Source: Agrostemma githago (lineage: Eukaryota; Streptophyta; Magnoliopsida; Caryophyllales; Caryophyllaceae). Taken from it: DNA of 64,000 nt. The stretch is taken from positions 16,543,277 to 16,607,276 of the forward strand of contig OY288261.1 of assembly GCA_958450325.1 (NCBI GenBank), written 5' to 3'. Position numbers and translations under genes: made by a program. Shown here one piece after another: positions 10,022-20,634 of this stretch (positions are counted from its first letter, which is position 1; the number at the start of each line of letters is the position of its first letter). The notes beneath the pieces were generated by a model. The model saw only the letters and a program-made list of their open reading frames with translations, did not search any database and was not told where the DNA came from.

Positions 10022-11517
10022 CTAAGAAAGGGACTCGATGTGCTCCGATCCAAAGGGATGACCATCGTTGTTGTCGTCATCGTCGCGCCTAGTCATGCGT
10101 GGTCCTCCACCGCATCCCTCGTTCCCCATGGCGAACCGTTCCCTCATGAACTGAATAAACTGGTCCTGCTCTTCGCACCTCTTCTCCAATGTCTTCAGAC
10201 GCTCTTCTTGTCTTTGGAATTTATCTTCCATACGCTCGTTGAGTGTGCGTTCCTGCGAGGTGGCGGTAGGGAGGTACGTGTCCGCAGATACCTCCTTACC
10301 TCGGTTCAAGCATGAGCGAAAGAGCTGTTTCGCCGCATTCCCTATCCCCCAGAACCGTCCCTTCTGGTTATAGCCACCCGTCACATCGTGGAAGATCTTC
10401 AGCGTGTTGGGTGCCTGATCAGAGGCGCGTGCCTCCTCCACCGCTTTCTGGTAGTTTTCCTGAAACAGCAACATGAAACAGTGTTATAACTTTTAGAACA
10501 CATACTATCACGTCGTAATTTTCATGCCTAGTATATTTTTTAAAAACATTACTACTACTCACCACGATCTCCGGTCCTCTAGGGTCTATCCACTTGCCAT
10601 CTTTCCCCTTCTTCGTCTTCTCCAAGAGCTCGACCGGGGTTGCAGTTGGGCCCTTCATATAACAGTGTTAAAACTTTCAGCATTTATTTACCAATAGTAT
10701 ATATTGAATTATACTCAAACTTTTTACTTGTTTTATAAGCACTTACCAACGCCGCGAAGGCTGTTGCTGCACTCCTACTTCCGAGGCAGCTGGTGGGTTT
10801 CGCCACCCCGTCCACCTGCCCACCTCTCCTGTTCGACGACTTAATCGCCGATTTCTTCTTGAAAGCTGGGTCGGCAGCGTTCTTCTTCAATATCTCCCAC
10901 TTCTCTTGCGGAATCCAGTCCGCCTTGTCGACCCTCGGGACAGCTCGCTGGAATAGGTCGGTTATCTTCTTCTTAATCCGAGTCTCAAAATCCGACCTGA
11001 GGTCGTACCCCAGGTCTATACGCACTCTCCTCTGTTTGTCAAAAAAAAAGATTCGTTAGCGACAATTGAATGTATAAATCGTGCAACGAAAACCTTAGAA
11101 ACACAGACGAGGTAATTACCGCGAAGTGCATATACATCGCATCCCGAGCTTCCGGTGGCGCCTCCGTCCAGCTACGGTAGGCGCCAGGCGTGGACGCATA
11201 CGTCATGACTACGGAATCCCGCAAATAATCTGAGTACTTCTTGTCGTCCCACCGACACAAGTCAATTATGATAATGTGAAGCAAATAAATGAGTGAAAAT
11301 TTAGAAAAGAACTGGTTACAACAACTAAAACTCACCCACTAGCTTCCCTCACTTTCTGCCGTGATAGGTACGATTTCCCAGGCGTGGCAACGTAGACCGT
11401 CGCCCCGACTTCCTGGACAGCGCCCACACCTAGGATGACAGGAGTCCTAGGCACGTCCTCCTCCATGTGGTCACCATGGCTGCTGCCTCCCGTCAGCATC
11501 TCACTGCTACCTGCCAT
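10022..11517 (-). CDS. TNPA-like / Ptta-type (Transposase_24) protein of the CACTA element
   Basis: This is a five-exon minus-strand model. Exon 1 is 11517-11336 (ATG, MAGSSEML). Exon 2 is about 11230-11120 (SDYLRDSVVMTYASTPGAY). Exon 3 is about 11033-10747 (DLRSDFETRIKKKI; WEILKKNAADPAFKKKSA). Exon 4 is about 10652-10563 (TPVELLEKTKKGKDGKW). Exon 5 is 10459-10022, with a coiled coil (ERMEDKFQRQEERLKTLEKR) and an acidic DDDDNNDG tail. Donors read GTGAGT, GTAATT, GTAAGT and GTGAGT. The exon 3-5 motif order is typical of the plant Ptta/En-Spm transposase family. In En/Spm the second protein binds subterminal repeats and helps transposition. Some acceptors, especially of exon 2, are uncertain. 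No nonsense codon was seen in the assigned exons. Confidence 0.8.
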
Positions 11518-11671
11518 AATCACGTCTAAAAAATATGTTTGCGCAAAGTTAAACTGTAGAGTCAGTTCGTTTAGGGTAAAGCAGGAATTTCATTAAGTAC
11601 CAAAATAGTCTTCAATTACAAATAAATAAATTACAACTTATGCGAATAAGATACAAACAACTACATAATTG

Positions 11672-14600
11672 CTAATTATCGTCACTGTCACTGTCACTGT
11701 CCGCGTCGGTGTGCGGTTCAATGAACGCCTCGTCCCCGTCTTCATCATCATCGTCCCAGTCAGTATTCACCTCATCACCGTCATCTTCATCGTCGATGAC
11801 CAAGTCGTCGTCCTCATCACCCTCTCCCTCAGGAACAATCCAGTCGGCAAACTCGTCGTCCTCCCCTACAGCACCAGCAACTTCAACTACATATTCTTCT
11901 TCATTGACGTCAGTGTCTTCGATCAGAGTTGATGACATCGGCTGATTATTACCAACCACACTCTCTTGGTAGACGTCATCGTCGATGATAGGATTATCAA
12001 CTTGTGATCTTGCCTTGATTTTGAAAACCGCAGACCAATTCGTACTCTTTTTTCCCTTTGGGTAAGGTGCATAGCAGACTTGATCGACTTAATACGCCAA
12101 CACAAAAGGGTTGTGCCCTCGCAGTTTTCTCGTCAGGTCGACATCCACAAGATTGTAGTTCTCATGAACAGTGACTCCGTGCGGGGAGTTATCGATCCAA
12201 TCACATTTGAACAGTATGGCCTTGCAGTTTTTGTGGCTGTCGTAGTAGTCTAGCTCGATTACCTCGATTAGTGTTCCATAGTAATCTGACCCTTCGGTGG
12301 ACAACACACATACGTCGTTACTTTTGGTCAGTTTTAGAACATCAACACCCTCGACAAACGCACGGAACTTGTACCCGTTAATTGTATATCGCCTCCAAGT
12401 TCTGACTCGTGAAGACGGCCCAGTGACTAGAGGTCTTACAATGGGATCCTCCAGCGCTTCAGACTATTGTCAACATAAAATTCGTCGAAAAACAATGCAA
12501 TTAAATTTTGTACCAAACACATACACAATTTATAATGATCAAGCAAATAGCATTTCAACATACTTGAGTACGTAGCCATGAGGGAAACAGTGACTCATAT
12601 GCCACCCAAACATCTTCAGATGTTTTCACTCCCGCATGTTCTGCCATAATGAAAGCCTCGAATTTCCTGAAATTGTCAGCAGTTGTACTTAATTACACAT
12701 ACTACCAATTATGAGGAGGGTATGTTGTACGTGAGTTACTTACTCCTCGTACGGTCTGATTACAGGGCCACAGTTTCTCAGAACGTAGGAGTGTGCCTGC
12801 TTGTACTCAACATCGGTCAACCACCTCTCCTTACATTTTCCAGTGGTACTTCCAACATCAGACTGAAAGGGTTCCACCTCTATTTGGTGGTCTTCAGTCT
12901 GATGCGCACCCACGTCTAGGTCTTTGGCTTTTGTGTCAACGTGCTCTTCGAAGTAGAAGGAGCAGAAGTTTGATGTCTCCTCTAACAAATACGCGTTGCA
13001 TAGTGAACCCTCAACACGTGCTTTGTTACCAATTTTTTTTTTCAGATGGTTTAAGAACCTACAAATTAAAATATTAGCTCTCATGTAAGACTTAATTGGT
13101 AATCAATGCACGGGAAGTCACACTAAGGAGAGTTGAGGACGTTACCTTTCGAATGGGTACATCCACCTGTACTGAACAGGACCGCCAACCCTTGCCTCAT
13201 ACGGCAAATGAAGTGGGAGATGCTCCATCGAGTTGAAGAATGACGGAGGGAATATTTTCTCCAACTTGCAAAGGATCTCGGGAATACTGTTCTCAAGTCG
13301 ATTCATGGACTCGACTGACACCATAGTGGAACACAAATCTCGGAAGAACTGACTGATCTCTGTCAATGCATTCCACGTGTTCATTGGCAGCAGCTGCTTC
13401 AAAGCTACTGGCATCAAGCGCGACATAAACACGTGACAGTCGTGGCTTTTCATGCCATGCAAAATTAACTTGGACTGGTCCACACACCGGGATAAGTCGG
13501 ATGCGTAACCATCCGGAAACTTCAAACCACTCACCCAATCGCACAAAGCCTTCCTATCATTTTTGTCCATAACAAAGGACGACGATTTGGGTCGCCCAAG
13601 ACACAGTTCCTTGAAATCTGCTTTGCCTTTTGGTCCGAAGGCTGTCTTGTTCGGTACATCCATCACGGTGTTGATAATCTGCTCAAAGAAATTCTTCTCG
13701 ATATGCATAACATCAAGGTTGTGTCTGATAAGCAGAGTGTGCCAGTACGGAAGTTCCCAGAATATGCTCTGCTTCCACCAACCTTCCTTCTTGTCCTTCA
13801 ATTTTTTCAACTGTTGGTGGGTAGCGTGTACTATTGTAGGGTACTTCTGCACATCTGCCCATATCTCATCGCCTGTTAACCGTTTACATGCGATCCTAGT
13901 TTCATCGGGTTGTTTCTTCAGGAAACTCTTACAGTTATGCCTAAATGGATGGTCGGAAGGTAGAAATTGTCTGTGACAGTCAAACCAAGATACCTTTCCG
14001 CTATTTTTAAGCCAAAAGGATTTTTGTTCCTTCGCTTGACAGTAAGGACAAGCACGGTAACCCGTTGTACTCCAACCAGACAACATCCCGTAAGCTGGGA
14101 AATCGTTGATGGTCCACATTAGTACAGCTCGTAAATTGAAACTAGTTTTCCTCGACACATCGTACGTGTAAATCCCATTATCCCACAAACTTTTTAAATC
14201 CTCAACAAGTGGTTGGAGATACACGTCCATATTGGCTTTCGGGTTCTTAGGGCCAGGAACAATAAGTGACAGGAGCATAAATTGTCTCTTATTGCATAAC
14301 CACGGCGGTAGGTTGTACGGTGTCAAAATAACCGGCCAACATGAGTACGACTTGCCGAACTGCCCGTAGGGTGAGAAACCATCTGTGCACAAACCCAAAC
14401 GTACGTTGCGCGGCTCTTTCGCGAACTCGGGATGTTTGATATCAAATGTCTTCCAAGCTTCACCATCGCTAGGGTGTGTCATCATACCACTAACTCTGAT
14501 TTTGGAGTTACTGTGGTGCCAACTCATCTCGCCCGCAATTTTCTTTGTCGCATACAGTCTTTGCAGCCTCGGACCAACTGGGAAGTAAGTCAAGACCTTA

Positions 14601-15388
14601 GTTGGTACTCTCTTCCCCCTAGTATTTTTTGTTCGACTCTTGTACCTCCCGGATCCACATTTCCTACACGCGTCGAGGTCCGAATCTCCCTTCCAGAACA
14701 GCATGCATCCATTTGGACACGAGTCTATCTTTTCATGGGGGAGTTGGAGGCCCTTCAACAAATTTTTAACCTCGTAGAAATTATTTGCCATGACATTCTC
14801 CTTAGTGCCTCGTAGAAGGTCAATTAGCAGTTGGATCCAACCGTCTAAATGTCTTAAGGCCATGTTGCTCTCGCACTTCAAAGTCAGCATCCTTGAAGCG
14901 ACTTGCAACAGACTCATATCGCACCCGCTGAAAACTGGGAGTTCGGCATTTTTTAGCATTTCGAAAAAGGAAAGGACTTGTGGGTTAGGTTCATGTTGTA
15001 CTTCTTCGTCGCTTAAGTTGTCTGGGTTACGTTCCTCCTCCATGATGTCCGCAACCGTCGTACGCAGTGCGTCCTCTACGAAGTCCCGGTACGGATTTTC
15101 GCGAACAGGTTCTTGCAGGCGACTACTTTCATTTTCACCATGATACGTCCACACGTAGTAGTTCTCAACAAAACCGTGCTTGTATAGATGCTGTTTGACA
15201 TCTACTTCATGTTTTAAGGCACGGTTTTGACATTTTCTACATGGGCACCTAAGCTGCTCGCTGGTGTAGTGGGGGTTATTATCTAAGGAAAACTTGATGA
15301 ACTCCTCCACACCGTCTCTAAATTCTATTTTCGGTCGCTTATTGTCGGCAAGTCTTTCGTACATCCAACTCCGTTCTACTCTATTCAT
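11672..15388 (-). CDS. TNP2: TNP2-type CACTA transposase (one nonsense codon near the C-terminus)
   Basis: Four exons give consistent phases: 15388-13146, 13058-12744, 12666-12564 and 12463-11672, 1,151 codons including stop. Exon 1 has the transposase-associated domain (SWMYERL; CPCRKCQN) and the Transposase_21 catalytic region (PLVEDLKSLWDNGIYTYD; TINDFPAYGMLSGW; HNLDVMHIEKNFFEQIIN). Exons 1-3 form DUF4218 (YPFER|FLNHLKKK; CNAYLLEETSNFCSFYF; KFEAFIMAEHAGVKTSED). Exon 4 has DUF4216 (LFKCDWIDNSPHGVTVHENY) and an Asp/Glu-rich tail ending in a DSDSDSDD run. It cuts at the TIRs and moves the element. An in-frame TAA (12089-12091) lies where the DUF4216 consensus has Gln (VLAQQ-like), removing about the last 140 residues in this copy. 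The rest is open. Confidence 0.88.
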
Positions 15389-16025
15389 TCTATATGGATT
15401 GAACTATGAATGATTAGGGTATGTAGACATGAACAAAATGGCGTGGGGAAAGAAGTCAACAACATGGAATTTGAAGAATAGTTTGCGAATTTCACCATAA
15501 GTTGGAACTCTCACAACCATCACTTTAAAAACGATTCATCACCGGGGACCTTATCACTCCAACCTAAACCCATTCTTGTGCGTTCCATGTCACTGATAAA
15601 CACGAAATTGTGTGATGTCGATAAGAGCAAAATTCGGCAGCAATTCGCCTCAGTTCTCCAAAAGCACAATGTGGAATATATGAAAACTCCACATATGCAA
15701 TCGAAGAACATTGAGGGAATTGTCACCGAATTTTGCTCTTACCAACACAACACAATTTCATGTTTACCACCTAAGTGACATGAAAGGCACAAGAACAGTC
15801 CCAAAACGGGGACTGTCCAAGAATTACTCCTAATGAGTAACTCTTGAACGGGCACTAGGTAGGTCTGGGTAGATTTCAAACAATGCTCATGCGCAGCACA
15901 CAACGAAAACAAATAACAACAGTAATCAAATCTCAACACAGTAATCCAAAACATTAATACTTACTATGATTACAACCACTAACTGCTGAAATTTAAGAAA
16001 CAAAACGCATTTCCCTTTTTTTAGT
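15389..16025 (-). other. Presumed 3' part of the CACTA first intron
   Basis: There is no gene. A splice acceptor (CATATAG|A) sits just before the transposase ATG on the minus strand. With the donor at 18127 it would define a long 5' intron. Open frames here (for example 15520-15726) show no domain. Confidence 0.45.
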
Positions 16026-17500
16026 ATTGTTTACGTAGTAGTAGTTTAGTAGTTTAGTAGTAGTAGTAGTAGTGAAAGTAGAAGTACTAAATTAGTAGTA
16101 GTAGTATAGTAGTAGTAGTAAAAGTAGTAGTAAATTAGTAGTAGTAGTATAGTAGTACTAGTAGTATAGTAGTAGTAGTAAAAGTAGTAAATTAGTAGTA
16201 GTAGTATAGTAGTACTAGTAGTATAGTAGTAGTAGTAGTAAAAGTAGAAGTAAATTAGTAGTTTAGTAGTAGTAGTAGTAAAAGTAGAAGTAGTAAATTA
16301 GTAGTAGTAGTAGTATAGTAGTAGTAGTAGTAATAAAAGTAGAAGTAGTAAATTAGTAGTAGTAAATTAGTAGTAGTAGTAGTAGTTTAGTAATAGTAAA
16401 AGTAGAAGTAGTAAATTAGTAGTAGTATAGTAGTACTAGTAGTATAGTAGTAGTAGTAGTAGTAAAAGTAGTAGTAAATTAGTAGTAGTAGTAGTAGTTT
16501 AGTAGTAGTACTAAAAGTAGTAGTAAATTAGTAGTAGTAGTATAGTAGTACTAGTAGTATAGTAGTAGTAGTACAAGTAGTAAATTACTAGTAGTAGTAG
16601 TATAGTAGTACTAGTAGTATAGTAGTAGTAGTAGTAGTAAAAGTAGTAAATTACTACTAGTAGTAGTATAGTAGTACTAGTAGTATAGTAGTAGTAGTAG
16701 TAGTAGTAAAAGTAGAAGTAAATTAGTAGTTTAGTAGTAGTAGTAATAAAAGTAGAAGTAGTAAATTAGTAGTAGTAGTAAATTAGTAGTAGTAGTAGTA
16801 GTAGTTTAGTAATAGTAAAAGTAGAAGTAGTAAATTAGTAGTAGTAGTAAATTAGTAGTAGTATAGTAGTAGTAGTAGTAGTAGTAAAAGTAGAAGTAGT
16901 AAATTAGTAGTAGTAGTATAGTAGTAGTAGTAATAAAAGTAGAAGTAGTAAATTAGTAATAGTAAATTAGTAGTATTAGTAGTAGTTTAGTAATAGTAAA
17001 AGTAGAAGTAGTAAATTAGTAATAGTAGTATAGTAGTACTAGTAGTATAGTAGTAGTAGTAGTAGCAAAATTAGTAGTAAATTAGTAGTAGTAGTAGTAG
17101 TAATAAAAGTAGAAGTAGTAAATTAGTAGTACTAGTAGTATAGTAGTACTAGTACTAGTACTAGTAGTATAGTAATAAAAGTAGAAGTATGAAATTAGTA
17201 GTAGTAGTAGTAGAAAATTAGTATTAGTGGTAATAGTAAAAAATTATTAGTAGTAGTAGTAGAAAATTAGTAGTAAATTACTAAAGTATTAGCTAGATTA
17301 GTAGTAGTAGTGTTAGTAGATTTGTTGTACTAGATTAGTAGTAGTATTAGTAGTACATAGTATTAGTATTATGTTATTAGTATTAGTAATATTAGTAGTA
17401 GATTAATAATATTAGTAGTAGCATTAGTAGTAATGAAGTATTTTAATGGAATATTAGTAATAGATTAGTATTACTACTAGTAGTAGATTAGTATTACTAC
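16026..17500. repeat. Long TAG/CTA trinucleotide microsatellite with higher-order structure
   Basis: About 1.5 kb is almost wholly GTA/TAG repeats (CTA on the coding strand). They are interrupted by recurring phrases such as AAAAGTAGAAGTAGTAAATT and GTATAGTAGTACTAGTAGTA. The phrases recur every few tens of bases, so the array expanded as compound units rather than by simple slippage. It lies between the GC-rich first exon and the transposase coding exon, presumably in an intron. It degenerates after about 17,200. Confidence 0.92.
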
Positions 17501-18127
17501 TAGCACTAGTAATGTACTACTACTAAAACTACTAATTAATCTACTACTAATACTAGTACCCATCTACCTCAACAAATCTAATTCATTATTATACTACTAC
17601 ATCCTACTACTCTAATCTAATAACACAATTTCTAACCTAATACAATAATCACTAATACCTAATTAACATACTAACTAACCTAATTCGCATACTACAATTA
17701 CCGTCTAACAATAAAACGAAATTAAATCTAATTCACATAATAATTAACTTAATTCTCATAATAATTAACCTAATGAATATACTAATTAACATACTAACCC
17801 TAATGAATATACTAATTAATATACAAACATAATCAGGTAATTAATCTACTTAACCTAATTTAGGTACTAACATAATCACCAAATTAACTAATTAACCTAA
17901 TTAACTACTAATTAACATAATCACCAAATTAACTAATTAATCTAATTAACATGTTAATATAAACATAATTAAACTAATTACTCTAATTAACTACCAATCA
18001 ATCTAATTACCTAACAATGAACTTAATCAAACCAATTAATCAAACCAATTAATCAAACCCTAATTATCAATTAAGCAAACCAATTAACAATGAAATACCA
18101 ATTAATCAAACCCTAATTATAATACCT
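17501..18127 (-). other. AT-rich 5' part of the CACTA first intron
   Basis: This is AT-rich sequence with recurring CTAATTAAC/AATTAATC phrases and no gene. On the minus strand it begins with a GTATTATAATT donor-like sequence directly after CTTCAG (18128-18133). Confidence 0.45.
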
Positions 18128-18500
18128 GAAGATTGGGGGTCGGGTTTGGGTTTTCGACTTCGCCGGAGGTTCGCCGGCAGGGGAATTCGTGGGGGTTTAG
18201 GGTTCTGGGTCGCCGGGTACTGGGTCGCCGGGGTTCTGGGTCGCCGGGTTTTGGTCGTCGCGCGTGAGGGTCGCCGGTTTTTGGTCGTCGCCGGAAGTGT
18301 TGAATGGGGGTCGTCGGTTTAAGGTTTTGATTTGGGGGTCTAATTAGAGAGGGAGATGGGGGTCGTCGCCGGATCTGGGTAGGATGGGGTCGCCGGAGGT
18401 GCGCGTGTCGCCGCAGGTGTGCGTTGGGGGTCGCCGGAGTTTCGTCGGGTTTCGCCTTCGTTTTAGAGAGGGAGATGGGGGTTAGGGTTTGGGTTCTGTT
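18128..18500 (-). promoter_or_regulatory. GC-rich non-coding first exon / control region of the CACTA element
   Basis: This is an abrupt GC- and CpG-rich block inside an AT-rich element. On the minus strand it holds repeated CCGGCGACCC units and CT-rich leader motifs (CCATCTCCCTCTCTAA twice), has no long coding frame, and ends in CTTCAG|GTATTA. This matches a non-coding first exon. Maize Spm has a similarly placed GC-rich downstream control region in its first exon, whose methylation governs element activity. The analogy is by position and composition only. Confidence 0.6.
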
Positions 18501-18534
18501 ATGTTCTCGTGTTATTTTTTTTTATATTAAAACA

Positions 18535-19480
18535 TGTGCGTCGGATTAGCCGACGCAAACCGACGAAGATTTCAAGTTTGCGTCGGCTAATCCGATGCAT
18601 ACCGTATTTTTTTTTTTAAAAGGTTGCGTGGGATTAGCCGATGCAATGAGACGCACTATTCAACATTGCGTAGGCTAATCCGATGCAACGCTATTACTTC
18701 TGTTGACCAATTTTTTTATTTTGACGCACTTTGCATCGGATTAGCAGACGCAATCAGACGCAATTTTCAAGTTTGCGTCGGCTAATCCGATGCAGACCGT
18801 ATTTTTTTTTTTAAAAAGGTTGCGTGGGATTAGCTGATGCAATCAGACGCACTATTCAACATTGCGTCGGCTAATCCGATGCAACGCTATTACTTCTGTT
18901 GACCAATTTTTTTATTTTGACGCACTTTGCATCGGATTAGCCGACGCAATCAGACGCAATTTTCAAGTTTGCGTCGGCTAATCCGATGCAACGCTATTAA
19001 TTCTGCTGACCAAATTTTTTTAATTTTGACGCACTGTGCATCGGATTAGCCGACGCAATCACACGCAATTTTCAAGTTTGCGTCGGCTAATCCGATGCAA
19101 CGCTATTAATTCTGTTGACTATTTTTTTTTATTTTGATGCATTCTGCATCGGATTAGCCGACGCAACCAGACGCAAAGAAAAACTTTGCGTCGGTTAATC
19201 CGATGCAAAGCTATTAATTCAGTTGACTATTTTTCCTAATTTTGACGCACGTTGCATCGGATTAGCCGACGCAAATTTTATTTTTTCTTCCGATTGCGTC
19301 GGCTAATCCCACGCAAATCCTTTCACATAGTGGCGCCAACCCAAAGTTATTGGCGCCTCTATCATGGAGTCAGATAGCGTCGGCTAGTCCCACGCAATGT
19401 TATTGCATCGGATTAGCCGACGCAAATCGACACAGTTACGTCATTTGCGTCGGATTTATAATCCGACGCAACTTATCCGA
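18535..19480. repeat. CACTA 5' subterminal repeats
   Basis: Alternating direct and inverted copies of the GTCGGCTAATCC(G/C)A unit match the left end. They are embedded in a larger near-tandem unit of about 120-180 bp (shared phrases GCAACGCTATTA, TTCTGTTGACC, ATTTTGACGCA). This is the promoter-proximal end of the element. The outermost variants read GTCGGATT..AATCCGACGC. Confidence 0.9.
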
Positions 19481-19679
19481 CGCTATTTCTGCTGTTTTTA
19501 GTAGTGTACCATGGTTCGGGATCAATTATCTCAATGTCTTCGACGTCGTGAATGTACGCCGGCTCGGACCGTCTTTCGACGCAAATTGGCATACTGGTCA
19601 CGTGGTTGGGAATGTTCAGTAAAGATGCCAATTTTGAAAGTGCATCTGCAAACTGATTTTCTTCTCGGGGCAGGTATAT

Positions 19680-20096
19680 TTACTCTACCCTTTGGAATTG
19701 TTTCTCGAGATCCCTTACTCGTGCCTGGTAGGCCACGAGATTAGCATTCCGAGTCTTCCATTTTTGGAGTGCTTGGTTAATGACCAAGGATGAATCACCA
19801 TGTATCCGGAGATTTGTGATCCCCAGATTGGCGGCGGCTTGTAGCCCGTAAATGCATGCTTCATACTCTGCTGCATTATTGGTAACATCAAAGTCCAGTT
19901 TGATGGAGACGAGAGTATGCTCCCCTCTTGGTGAGATTAGGAGGATCCCGACTCCGAACCCTCGAAAATTAGATGCTCCGTCGAAGTATAAATCCCACGT
20001 TTCAGTGTCGGTATGGAAAATATCTTCATCTGGGAAGGACCAGGTGTCGGTGTGTCCTTCTTCGCTTACTGGGCTGTTGGCGAGGAATTCCGCCAC
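19680..20096 (-). pseudogene. pol: Second (archaeal-type) RNase H of element A pol
   Basis: The frame contains WDLYFDGASNFRGFGVGILL, NNAAEYEACIYGLQAA and GDSSLVINQALQKWK. These are the Asp, Glu and Asp blocks of a cellular/archaeal-type RNase H, lying after the usual Ty3 RNase H. Possession of this aRH is the defining feature of Tat elements. It probably helps degrade template RNA during reverse transcription. The frame ends at a TAA (19680-19682) where D has Tyr, and it is offset from the preceding frame by a frameshift near 20100. The sequence continues to 19510, where the CACTA element begins. Confidence 0.87.
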
Positions 20097-20574
20097 TACC
20101 CGCCCCCTTAATGGCCTTTAATGGCACAAATTTCAGGTCGAATTCTGACAACATTAGGGTCCATCTAGAAATTCGGCCATTGAGAATGGGTTTCTCGAAG
20201 AGGTATTTGATGGGGTCTATCCTGGATAGCACATGGACCTCGTAGCTGAGCATATAGTGCCAGAGCTTCTTAGTAGCCCAAACCAGAGCCAAACACGTCT
20301 TTTCGTGCATGGTATATTTGCACTCATACTCTAAAAACTTCTTACTGATGTAATAGATAGCTCGTTCTTCGGAGTCAACTGACTGAGCCAGCATAGCCCC
20401 CATGGCTGTCTCGGTCGTCGTTAGGTATAACGACAGAGGCAAACCGGGTTGAGGTGGCATTAAGACCGGCGGAGCAGACAATATTTCCTTGATCTTGTCG
20501 AAAGCAGCTTGGCACTTGTCATCCCATAGTACCCGTTCTCCTATTTTCAGTTTCTTGAAAATTGGTTCACACAC
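20026..20574 (-). pseudogene. pol: Ty3-type RNase H segment of element A pol
   Basis: CQAAFDKIKEILSAPPVLMP, LYLTTTETAMGAMLAQ, EERAIYYISKKF, YTMHEKTCLALVWATKKLWH and NGRISRWTLMLSEFDLKFVP are the standard gypsy RT-connection/RNase H motifs in order. The frame follows directly on the RT frame and is separated from it only by a TAA at 20635. A one-base frameshift near 20100 makes its last 25 residues nonsensical compared with D. Confidence 0.87.
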
Positions 20575-20634
20575 CGTGGTTAGTTTGGAAATGAACCGAC
20601 TGATATACTGGACTTTCCCGAGAAATCCCCTTAT

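Larger units (their letters stand above)
9114..19506 (-). mobile_element. CACTA (En/Spm-type) DNA transposon inserted in element A pol
   Basis: The left end begins CACTACAAAAA (9114) and the right end finishes TTTTTAGTAGTG (19506), so the TIRs are CACTAC(A/T)AAAA. The 3-bp TSD TAC is perfect (9111-9113 and 19507-19509). Element D carries the uninterrupted sequence (54419-54453, plus), confirming the ends. Both genes read on the minus strand: TNP2-type transposase (15388-11672) and a Ptta/TNPA-type protein (11517-10022), so the promoter end is at the right. Subterminal repeats of a GTCGGCTAATCC(C/G)ACGCAAAG unit occupy 9120-9680 and 18535-19480. The length of 10,393 bp is normal for an autonomous CACTA. 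The copy looks recent but has one nonsense codon in the transposase C-terminus. Confidence 0.95.

Noticed and set aside
11709..11945. Ser-rich plus-strand frame
   Set aside because: It is the antisense of the Asp/Glu-rich C-terminal tail of the transposase gene.
13563..13976. Plus-strand open frames across the transposase exon
   Set aside because: They are shadows of the TNP2 coding sequence on the other strand.
16026..17500. Possible CRISPR-like or satellite array
   Set aside because: It is a trinucleotide microsatellite with variable phrases, not regularly spaced repeats with unique spacers, and it lies inside a CACTA element.
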